Origin: Balneola sp.
GTDB taxonomy: Bacteria > Bacteroidota > Rhodothermia > Balneolales > Balneolaceae
Reading direction: 5' to 3'
Assembly: GCA_002696035.1 (NCBI GenBank)
Contig: NZQV01000021.1
Coordinates: forward strand, 62,001-126,000
Length of the DNA stretch: 64,000 nt
Shown here: in pieces, positions 9,301 to 15,920 of the stretch
How the letters are laid out: the number at the start of each line of letters is the position of its first letter
Numbering within the stretch: the first letter of the stretch is position 1
Made by a program: the position numbers and the translations under genes
The notes under the pieces: generated by a model
Told to the model about the DNA's origin: nothing
The model's database searches: none
The model's input: only the letters and a program-made list of their open reading frames with translations

Positions 9301-10640
9301 CAGATGAATCATTCAGTACCATTGTGGTTGACAGTGTCGGAATTTCAGGAACTGCTTTTGCTGTGACTGAAGACCTGGACAACCTCACAGAATATTTCTG
9401 GCGAGTGCGTGGACAAAATAGCGATGGAACAGGCTCATGGAGTGCAGTTCAAAGTTTTACCACTATCATTGAAGTTCCTGCTGTAGTCGCGCTGAGTACT
9501 CCGGCCGATGAAGCCGTGGATGTATCAACAACACCTTCACTCTCTTGGGGTGAATCGGACCGCGCTGCAGAATATACGGTACAGCTTTCTGCAAGCAGTG
9601 ATTTCAGTACAAACCTCGTGGATTCTGTGGTTACCAGTGCATCTTTTGATGTAGAAACAACCCTGGAAAACGACTCCACGTATTTCTGGAGAGTTCTGGC
9701 CGCCAACGATGGTGGACAAGCCGAGTGGAGTGCAACATGGAGCTTTACCACAGTTGTAGATGTTCCTGCTATGGTAACCCTCAGCGGTCCGGCTAACGAA
9801 GCTAGCGGAGTCACAACAACTCCTACCTTAAGCTGGACTGAAGTGAGTGGAGCTGCCGAATACACGGTTCAGTTCTCAACTTCGGATGATTTTGAGGATG
9901 TGGATAACGTGATAGAAGAAACTACTTCGGAAACCTCGATTGAAGTCAGTGAAGAGCTGGACAATATGACACAGTACTATTGGAGAGTTCAGGCGATTAA
10001 CGCCGGTGGAGCAGGAGAATGGAGTTCCACATGGAGTTTCACAACCATAGTAGCGGCACCTGAAGCAGTGAGTTTGCTTGCACCTGCCAATGACGGCGAA
10101 TTAATTACAGTTGAGCCGGAATTTAGCTGGGCTGCAACACAGAACGCTTCGGAATACACCTTCCAGCTTTCTGCCAGCAACAGTTTTGAGACTCCATTGG
10201 TCGATTCAACCTTTGCTTCTTCTGATACCTCATTCACACTCGCCGAAGCACTGGATTATGACACAGAATACTTCTGGAGAGTTCAGGCGACCAATGATGG
10301 TGGAACTGGAGACTGGTCTGCTACATTCAGCTTTACAACCGAAATGGGAACTTCCAGTGAACTGGAAAACATGCCTGTTGAGTTTACGCTGAATCAGAAC
10401 TATCCGAATCCGTTCAACCCAACCACCAACCTGAGATTCGGAATTCCTGAAGCAGCTGAAGTTCGTCTCGAAGTGTATAACATGCTGGGACAACACGTAT
10501 CTACCATTGTGAATGAGCGGAAATCTGCCGGATGGCATACCGTTGCGTTCGATGCATCTTCACTGTCAAGTGGAATGTACATCTACCGAATTAAAGCCGG
10601 TAACTTTGTGCAGACCAAGCAGATGATGCTTATTAAGTAA
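6399..10640 (+). CDS. giant secreted multi-domain protein with T9SS sorting domain (lamin-tail, Ig-like, choice-of-anchor J, six FnIII)
   Basis: A 1413-residue exported protein. Order of parts: signal peptide 1-25 (HIQA end); lamin-tail-like domain about 26-195 (KGIEIWNNTG, LAPGDVMVIG, GDDALVV, DVIGEPG); an Ig-like module about 205-305 (LTLSGSNLDGTDVVISAP, FEIS, SSVTL); a choice-of-anchor-J-like domain about 310-475; a second Ig-like module about 480-585; a roughly 140-residue domain (about 588-725, EGFDQFPETGGSY) also found in the protein at 15921; six fibronectin-III-like repeats of about 97 residues (735-1315, each with a YWRV and a SFTT motif); and the T9SS C-terminal sorting domain (about 1327-1413, [12 protein letters not shown] ... 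KQMMLIK). Likely cell-surface attached or released; adhesion is a guess, no catalytic site was seen. Flanked by repeat copies A and B. Confidence 0.88.
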   Translation: MAMKHFYKLLFSLIFLIGFSGHIQAQIISQYTETNSGTSPKGIEIWNNTGSTLDFSTNTLDILKGSNGGTPSSDVTVTSGTLAPGDVMVIGTTNMGTYLTDEGLTSVTFVDYGFNFNGDDALVVEYGGVVMDVIGEPGSDPGSSWSGNGVSTANQNIELLAGISSGDTDGWTDPSERFATVSTDPVNDLTGFGVAPPEPGSPALNLSSSSFSNLNYDEGSGPSASDSLTLSGSNLDGTDVVISAPANFEISETIDSGYGSSVTLTTYDGSSAKIYLRLQASLTDGDYSGVITVSGGGTDDQTISLSGSVTGPKSTTLPYTEDFASDLGNIYTYNVLGDNREWSWDSDGYAVGNGFNFSGGEDQEDWMILPAFDADAYANPILTFDTWYRYGVDEADGNNYLKLYYSTDYAGVGDPSGATWNELTFTRPSTDQEWESSGNVDLSGISGSSVYVAFEYNYLQGDWRTWQVNNISIENLVNPEFTVNPEVLAGVKYGEGNGPSDTTSFALTGLNLDGSDATVTAPANFEISDTEEGTYGSSVTLSSYDGSETTIWVRLEAGLAQDTYNGDVTISGSGASDVTVAVSGEVTYPWDVVEGFDQFPETGGSYNSGSFDGVLGNTWTYVDARGDGELEGPNVGLRNNSSALLSTTLPNGIAEFSFDYQQMFSNNVNLVVYINGDSVTTVTTDDENGIVKNSGIISTEYYGNFDIEFKQGPGGNQVAIDNFSWVDREGEVAPVGTVVLSGPADEAEDLGLTPEFSWTAAEYAENYTIQISTNSDVSSPAVDEEVATTSFTPSADLSTGTTYYWRVRGTSSGDTGDWSSIRSFTTLPDAPAVVTVTAPADEATDVSVTPMLEWDPATGADSYKVQVSEQSDFSSTAIDSSTTGTSFIIGSPLATGSTFYWRIKAVNAGGESDWSAGTSFTTVVVEPDLPGAVTVTGPVDESTGLSLTPDFSWEAEEFADSYNFQLATDESFSTIVVDSVGISGTAFAVTEDLDNLTEYFWRVRGQNSDGTGSWSAVQSFTTIIEVPAVVALSTPADEAVDVSTTPSLSWGESDRAAEYTVQLSASSDFSTNLVDSVVTSASFDVETTLENDSTYFWRVLAANDGGQAEWSATWSFTTVVDVPAMVTLSGPANEASGVTTTPTLSWTEVSGAAEYTVQFSTSDDFEDVDNVIEETTSETSIEVSEELDNMTQYYWRVQAINAGGAGEWSSTWSFTTIVAAPEAVSLLAPANDGELITVEPEFSWAATQNASEYTFQLSASNSFETPLVDSTFASSDTSFTLAEALDYDTEYFWRVQATNDGGTGDWSATFSFTTEMGTSSELENMPVEFTLNQNYPNPFNPTTNLRFGIPEAAEVRLEVYNMLGQHVSTIVNERKSAGWHTVAFDASSLSSGMYIYRIKAGNFVQTKQMMLIK

Positions 10641-10725
10641 GTGATCACAGTCAGGCTACCGCTTTTAGTTAACACACTGAAAGCCGGCCTGACCTTTTAG
10701 ATCATACCATTTTATTAGTTGCTCC

Positions 10726-10761
10726 AAGCCACTTGGGCCCCGTGCCTGAGTGGCTTTTTTT
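10726..10761 (+). terminator. intrinsic terminator after the T9SS gene
   Basis: AAGCCACT (10726-10733) pairs with AGTGGCTT (10749-10756); the T-run continues to 10761. Sits 86 bp after the stop codon of the 1413-residue protein. Confidence 0.85.
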
Positions 10762-10798
10762 GTGTTCGATGGTTTTGGGAATTTTGTTGATGGGTACG

Positions 10799-10995
10799 GC
10801 TTTATAGCCCTATACCCGCTCCTCCCCGGAAGTAGTGAGCAAGCTCAGTCTTCCTGTCCCTCCGGAGGGACACAGGTTTTCTGGTCGTTGGCTTAGTTGG
10901 TGGTGGAAAGCTGAGATTGTTTGCATGGGCAAGAACTATCTCTCTTTGGAGAGAGACAGGATTTAGTTCCACTAAAATCCAGAGAGAGGACAGTG
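10799..10995 (+). repeat. structured dispersed repeat, copy B
   Basis: Cleanest copy. H1 at 10828-10854 (GGAAG-tag-TGAGC-aa-GCTCA-gt-CTTCC), H2 a perfect 18-nt palindrome TGTCCCTCCGGAGGGACA at 10855-10872, H3 at 10939-10956 (TCTCTCTTTGGAGAGAGA), H4 at 10959-10980 (GGATTTAGT-tcc-ACTAAAATCC with one bulge). CTCTCTTTGGA (10940-10950) can instead pair with TCCAGAGAGAG (10978-10988). Upstream sequence TTTATAGCCC is shared with copies A and C. Confidence 0.9.
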
Positions 10996-11078
10996 CTTGA
11001 TTACGCTTTAAAAACCAAGACTGGCAAAAAAGCATCTTTTTAATTACCATTTTAAAAGTAAAGGGAGGAGGGTACAAC

Positions 11079-11468
11079 ATGAGTAAAAACAACACAAATC
11101 ATCATTACAACAAACAGTTAAAACCAGTTGCTCGAATTCTGAGAAAGAGAATGACGAAGGCTGAAGCAGCGCTTTGGAAGTACGGGCTCAGAAAGAAAAA
11201 GCGGAGAGGATATACGTTCAATCGCCAAAGACCGGTTTTCGGATTCGTGGTTGATTTTATGTGCAAACAGCTCAATCTGATCATAGAAGTAGACGGCAGT
11301 AGTCACGATCATCCTAGAGCCCAAAAAAAGGACAGGGAGCGCCAAGGTAAATTGGAAGATGCAGGTTTTACGATTCTCCGTTTTACGAATCAAGATGTGC
11401 TGAAGAATATGGATTCTGTTTGCAGAAGGATTGATGAGGAGATTGCACTGTTGGAAGTGAAGGAGTGA
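11079..11468 (+). CDS. DUF559 (Vsr-like) endonuclease domain protein
   Basis: A 129-residue stand-alone DUF559 protein, related in fold to very-short-patch-repair (Vsr) and other PD-(D/E)xK nucleases. Visible features: ARILRKRMTKAEAALW (18-33), FNRQRPVFGFVVDFMC (47-62) with Asp59, IIEVDGSSH (68-76) with Glu70/Asp72 and His76, and GFTILRFTN (96-104). The putative metal-binding acidic residues are intact. Biological role of DUF559 proteins is unknown; nicking or mismatch activity is inferred from the fold. It is the only gene between repeat copies B and C, about 80 bp after B and 5 bp before C, an arrangement that invites the idea that it acts on the repeats. Confidence 0.85.
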   Translation: MSKNNTNHHYNKQLKPVARILRKRMTKAEAALWKYGLRKKKRRGYTFNRQRPVFGFVVDFMCKQLNLIIEVDGSSHDHPRAQKKDRERQGKLEDAGFTILRFTNQDVLKNMDSVCRRIDEEIALLEVKE

Positions 11469-11473
11469 GTGAA

Positions 11474-11710
11474 GGTTTTATAGCCTCATACCACACTCCT
11501 CCCCGGAAGTAATGAGCAAGCTCAGTCTTCCTGTCCCTCCGGAGGGACACAGGTTTTCTGGTCTTTAGCAAAGTTGTGGAAAGAAAGTTGAGATTATTTG
11601 CACTGGCAATTTCTGTCCTTCTTTGGAGAGGGCATGCGAAATGAACTTGTTCATACAGCGAGGGAGAGGATATTTGGGGCAAGAAATTGGTCTTTATCTC
11701 CCCACATATT
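11474..11710 (+). repeat. structured dispersed repeat, copy C (degenerate 3' half)
   Basis: Starts about 5 bp after the DUF559 stop. H1 (GGAAG-taa-TGAGC-aa-GCTCA-gt-CTTCC) and the perfect H2 palindrome TGTCCCTCCGGAGGGACA are intact near 11505-11550. H3 is weaker and held partly by wobble pairs (TGTCCTT with GAGGGCA), and H4 is lost and replaced by unrelated sequence, while the distal TTTGGGGC block reappears near 11674. The 220 bp between this copy and the next gene is AT-rich leader with nothing else recognised. Confidence 0.82.
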
Positions 11711-11931
11711 TACCTCACAAACACCTCAATAATCTACCTGTGAACATTATAATCCTTTAATCTTGTATAGGTCAGCGGATTATTAACTGGATTTACCTTT
11801 TTTTAAACGCTGTTAACACAATAGCAACATTTTGTTAACCCCAATTGAAGTTTCTATTACAGACTTTAAGTCAGCTAGTTAGCACAGCAAAAAAGTTAAA
11901 CCACTAAATATCATATCAGGGAAGAAGGACT

Positions 11932-14900
11932 ATGAAAAAAATAACAACGCTACTATTCACCGCTTTTATGCTCTTTGGTTTATCGGGGAGTTTGATGGGG
12001 CAAGAACAGATATATATAGAAGATTTTGAAGATGGGACTGTAGGTTATACAACTTCTGTAGCCGAGTTTAATGATGGAGATGGCGATTTCTTTACAAGGA
12101 CTGATGGTTCAGGACTAGGAGGTTACACGGTATCAAATGTGCAGGGTACATATTTCTTCGCAGCCATGGATCTTGATGGAGACGGTGAAAATAGTGAGCA
12201 AACACTAACATTTTCGGATATAAATATTGCAGGGTACGAGAGTTTAGAACTGAGAGTTTATTTGGCAGAAGATGATGACGGTACAAATCAAGATTGGGAT
12301 GCTGGAGACTTTGTTCACTTTGACTACGATATTGATGATTCTGGTACATTTACAGAATTACTTTGGGTTGAGAATCCAGGTGGAACTAATGCAGCTCCTC
12401 AAATTGACACTGATTTTGATGGAATTGGTGATGGGACGGAGATAACTGATACGTTTGCCCAATTTACACCTTCAATATCTGGAACTGGTGGAAGTTTAGA
12501 TTTAAAGATTACCATTAAATTGGATGACGGTGATACTGATATTGCAATTGACAACGTAGAGATTTGGGGTACCTCAACAGGGGGCTCACCCACCCAATTA
12601 GCTGTAACAGAAATTAATGGCGGAAATTCACCTTCTGTTGATACCTCATTTGATGTGGTGGTTCAAGCCCAAGATGGTTCCGGTACTCCACTGAATGTTT
12701 CATCTGATACTGATATTACGTTAAGTTTAGGTACTGGAAATGGAGCTGTAGGAGGTACATTAACAGGTACCATTTCAAATGGAACTAACCAAACTACTAT
12801 TACAGGAGTAACCTATAATACTGCAGAATCAGGTGTTACTGTCACAGCCTCTGATGATGCTTCTGGTCTTAGTTCTGGTACAAGTTCATCATTCGAAGTT
12901 TTGGAAGCAGCGGGTAAACTTGTGATCAAAGATTTTCCGAGTAACGGGATAGAAAATGCCACTATAAATTCGTTTACAGTTGAAGCGCAAAGAAACAGTG
13001 ATAACTCAATAGATTTAAACTACTCTGAGGATATCACAATCAGTAAAGCATCGGGATCAGGTTCAATTTCTGGGACAGTTACAAAGTCTGCAGTAAATGG
13101 TGTTGCGACATTTAATGATATAAGTTTTGATCAAGTTGATTCTTATACTATTGACGCAACGGATGGGACACTGACTAGTGCTACATCCAGTAGTATTTCA
13201 GTAGCGGAAGCGCCTAAATTAATTATTTCAGAAGTAGCAGATCCCGGAGATATCTTTGAAGGCAGATTTGTCGAACTTTTTAATGCAGGAAGTTCAACGA
13301 TAGACTTTTCTTCCGATACATACTATTTCGTAAAACAGGTAAACGGTGGAACTATATATGAAACTCAGTTAACGGGTTCTGTTGATCCAGGGGAAACCTA
13401 TTTATTAGCAGATCAAGCTGATTTTAATGCTAATTACGGTTTCAACCCTGATTTAGATATTGCAGATGCAAATGCAAATGGGGATGATGCTTATTGGTTG
13501 GCAACTGATGGGACGGATGATGCATCCCTCAAATCAAACATTGTTGATATTTACGGTGTAGTTGACATCGATGGTACCGGTGAAGCTTGGGAATATGAAG
13601 ATGCTCGAGCGGTTAGAAAGAATAATATAAGTTCAGCCAATCCAACCTGGACCAGTTCAGAATGGATGATCACATCTGCAGATGTTGCAGATATGACGCC
13701 AGGAGAAAGATTCGAGCTTGAAATATCGGGCACCGAAGGTTGGAGAATTGTTACAGCTCCTATATCCAATAAAACTTATGATGATTTGTTGGGAAATATC
13801 TGGACACAGGGAATCACCAATTCGGATGCTCCTTCAAATGGGACACCGAATGTTCAGGTCTTTGACGGATCCGGTTTTAATGCAGTAGGAAACCTTGCTT
13901 CAACAATGAATGCCGGAATTGGTTTCATAACCTACGTATACAGTGATGATGACTATGATGGAAGTGCAGAAGGATTCCCAAAAACCCTGTCTGTTTCTGG
14001 AACCGCAAATACCGGCACGGTCACTCCAACACTGACAAGCGGAGCAGATGCCTGGACCCTGGTTGGAAATCCATATACTTCCACTATTGACTGGGATGAC
14101 CTTGGAAAAACCGATCTGACCGTAACCGTGTATGTGTACGACCACAGCTATGGAACTATAAATGGAGGAGGTAATGATGTAGCTGCTGATGTAGGAGAAT
14201 CCACAGTTGGAGGTTACCGAACATGGAATGGAACTGTTGGTTCGTTAACCGATGGTTTAATTGTTCCCTTCCAGGGCTTTTGGGTTCAAAATGCAAGCAG
14301 TGGAAGTCCGGCATTAACTATTGAAGAAGCCGATAAAAGCACTGGTGGAACGTTCTACAAAGAATCTCAAGATGCACCGGTTGCTATTAAACTTCACGGA
14401 CAGATGGATAACATGTACAGCGAGTCGTTTTTGTCGTTCACCGAAAACGGGGAAGTGGCTAAGGACAATTTTGACGGCCTCAAGCTGTCTCCGCTGGACT
14501 TCCGCCCATACCTTAGCGTTGCGATTGTAACCGGAGATACCAAGCTGGATATCAACAACCTTCCCAATGCTTTTGAGGATGAATTGTCTATTCCGATTTC
14601 TGTTGAGGCTTTTGCCACGGATAACGAAGAAGGCACCTGGGTCAACAGAGGAGGAGAAGTCACGCTAAGCTGGCCGGTTATGAAAAACCTTCCGGATGAA
14701 TGGAGCGTCACACTAAATGATACTAAAACCGGTGCGAAGGTGAATATGAGAACTTCAGAGAGTTACGTATTTGATCTGGCAGAGACTCAAAAAGCCAAAA
14801 CCGGCCCAACTATGACCATACTAAATCCACAGCCTCCACAGGCTGAGCGAATGGCGAAAGGGGGAGAAAGACCACGTTTCACCGTTACGGTCACCAATAA

Positions 14901-15198
14901 TTCAACCACCAATACCGAGCTTGGCGATACCCCACAAGCCTTCACCCTCGAGCAAAATTATCCAAACCCCTTCAACCCGACCACGAGTATTCAGTACAGC
15001 GTGGCGAAGGCAGGGGAAGTGCAGCTGAGTATCTACAACGTAATGGGACAGCAGGTGGAAACGCTGGTCAGCGGGAACAAGTCAGCGGGCAGCTACCGTG
15101 TGAGCTGGAACGCCGCCAACATGGCCAGTGGGATCTACTACTACCGCCTGCAGGCCGGCAACGAGGTTATCACCCGACAAATGACACTTATTAAGTAA
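11932..15198 (+). CDS. giant secreted protein with lamin-tail domain and T9SS sorting domain
   Basis: A 1088-residue exported protein: signal peptide 1-23 (GSLMG end, then QEQIYIEDFEDG); an N-terminal lectin/anchor-like domain about 24-220 ending in DIAIDNVEIWG, with acidic DLDGDGEN and DTDFDGIGDG stretches that look calcium-binding; two invasin/Ig-like modules about 222-430; a lamin-tail domain about 430-600 (KLIISEVADPG ... GRFVELFNAGS ... PGETYLLAD); a C-terminal region about 605-1000 with no clear family (GWRIVTAPISN, WTLVGNPYTSTIDW, PFQGFWVQN), seen in other T9SS cargo; and a T9SS sorting domain about 1000-1088 ([12 protein letters not shown] ... RQMTLIK). The 3' third uses more GC-rich codons than the 5' two thirds. 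No enzymatic site was recognised; surface structural or adhesive role inferred. Confidence 0.85.
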   Translation: MKKITTLLFTAFMLFGLSGSLMGQEQIYIEDFEDGTVGYTTSVAEFNDGDGDFFTRTDGSGLGGYTVSNVQGTYFFAAMDLDGDGENSEQTLTFSDINIAGYESLELRVYLAEDDDGTNQDWDAGDFVHFDYDIDDSGTFTELLWVENPGGTNAAPQIDTDFDGIGDGTEITDTFAQFTPSISGTGGSLDLKITIKLDDGDTDIAIDNVEIWGTSTGGSPTQLAVTEINGGNSPSVDTSFDVVVQAQDGSGTPLNVSSDTDITLSLGTGNGAVGGTLTGTISNGTNQTTITGVTYNTAESGVTVTASDDASGLSSGTSSSFEVLEAAGKLVIKDFPSNGIENATINSFTVEAQRNSDNSIDLNYSEDITISKASGSGSISGTVTKSAVNGVATFNDISFDQVDSYTIDATDGTLTSATSSSISVAEAPKLIISEVADPGDIFEGRFVELFNAGSSTIDFSSDTYYFVKQVNGGTIYETQLTGSVDPGETYLLADQADFNANYGFNPDLDIADANANGDDAYWLATDGTDDASLKSNIVDIYGVVDIDGTGEAWEYEDARAVRKNNISSANPTWTSSEWMITSADVADMTPGERFELEISGTEGWRIVTAPISNKTYDDLLGNIWTQGITNSDAPSNGTPNVQVFDGSGFNAVGNLASTMNAGIGFITYVYSDDDYDGSAEGFPKTLSVSGTANTGTVTPTLTSGADAWTLVGNPYTSTIDWDDLGKTDLTVTVYVYDHSYGTINGGGNDVAADVGESTVGGYRTWNGTVGSLTDGLIVPFQGFWVQNASSGSPALTIEEADKSTGGTFYKESQDAPVAIKLHGQMDNMYSESFLSFTENGEVAKDNFDGLKLSPLDFRPYLSVAIVTGDTKLDINNLPNAFEDELSIPISVEAFATDNEEGTWVNRGGEVTLSWPVMKNLPDEWSVTLNDTKTGAKVNMRTSESYVFDLAETQKAKTGPTMTILNPQPPQAERMAKGGERPRFTVTVTNNSTTNTELGDTPQAFTLEQNYPNPFNPTTSIQYSVAKAGEVQLSIYNVMGQQVETLVSGNKSAGSYRVSWNAANMASGIYYYRLQAGNEVITRQMTLIK

Positions 15199-15211
15199 TT
15201 ATAAATGATGA

Positions 15212-15251
15212 ATTATGAATGTTGAATTGGAGACCATTCAACATTCATAAT
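15212..15251. repeat. perfect 16-bp inverted repeat (AATTCAACATT family)
   Basis: ATTATGAATGTTGAAT (15212-15227) and its exact complement ATTCAACATTCATAAT (15236-15251) with an 8-nt loop, just after the T9SS gene stop. No T-run follows. Same textual family as the 21-bp hairpin at 35740-35790. Confidence 0.85.
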
Positions 15252-15274
15252 CTCAAATTCAAAATTTCCTGATT

Positions 15275-15478
15275 ATGAAAACACTTATCTATATCTCTCT
15301 CGCGATCGCTTTCACCCTGCTTTTAACGACCATTCTAATGGCTCAGCCTCCGGGTTTGCCGGCTACTCCGGATCAGGCACCTATTGATGGCGGACTTAGT
15401 CTGCTTGCCGCTGCCGGTGGGGGATATGCCCTGAAGAAATTGCGGGACCGCAAGAAAGCAGACGAACAGCAGCTGTAG
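15275..15478 (+). CDS. small PID-CTERM-like sorting-signal protein
   Basis: A 67-residue protein: an N-terminal signal peptide or membrane helix (IYISLAIAFTLLLTTILMAQ, 5-24), a short Pro-rich spacer (PPGLPATPDQAP) and then the tripartite C-terminal signal PIDGG (36-40), a hydrophobic helix (LSLLAAAGGGYALKKL, 41-56) and a basic tail (RDRKKADEQQ). This is the pattern of PID-CTERM sorting domains, which are thought to be handled by exosortase-type proteases in Bacteroidota-related phyla. The spacer between the two signals is only about 12 residues, so little mature protein would remain. No sortase gene is in the window. Function unknown. Confidence 0.7.
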   Translation: MKTLIYISLAIAFTLLLTTILMAQPPGLPATPDQAPIDGGLSLLAAAGGGYALKKLRDRKKADEQQL

Positions 15479-15563
15479 GAATATCCAACACCCAATACCC
15501 ATCACGGAATAACCAAGTAGAAAACCTGGAGATTGAATATTCCGTGTTGGCTATTGGATATTC
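15479..15563. repeat. two-arm inverted repeat (CCAACACCCAATA family)
   Basis: Outer arms GAATATCCA (15479-15487) / TGGATATTC (15555-15563) and inner arms CACGGAATA (15503-15511) / TATTCCGTG (15538-15546). The same words recur at 27846-27930 and as a partial copy near 20478-20520. Confidence 0.75.
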
Positions 15564-15589
15564 ATAAGTGTAGAATGCATAAATGCGGT

Positions 15590-15815
15590 GATCACGCTCC
15601 TCCCCGGAAGTAGTGAGCAAGCTTAATCTTCCTGTCCCTCCGAAGGGACACAGGGGGCCTGATCCTTCTCAAAATTGTTGTTGGAAAGCTGGGATCATAT
15701 GCGTTGGCCAGAGCTATCTCTCTTTGGAGAGAGATAGGATTTGGTTTTACCAAAATCCAGAGAGAGGACTTTTGGGCCGGGGAATTTGTCCTTGGCACGG
15801 CACTCATTTTCACCC
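15590..15815 (+). repeat. structured dispersed repeat, copy D
   Basis: H1 has GCTTA in place of GCTCA, so one pair becomes G-T (G-U in + strand RNA). H2 is TGTCCCTCCGAAGGGACA. H3 is a 22-nt hairpin at 15715-15736 (TATCTCTC ... GAGAGATA). H4 at 15737-15758 is GGATTTGGT-ttt-ACCAAAATCC. TCCAGAGAGAG again follows. The distal block reaching ACTCATTTT (about 15803) matches copies A and E. Confidence 0.9.
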
Positions 15816-15920
15816 TCCTATTCACTATGAATTTGACCTACCATAGGACTTGAAAAGAAAGTACTTTCGGGAAGGTTTTTAGAAAACCGAACTTATTTTA
15901 TTCAACCAGAACATTATCTC

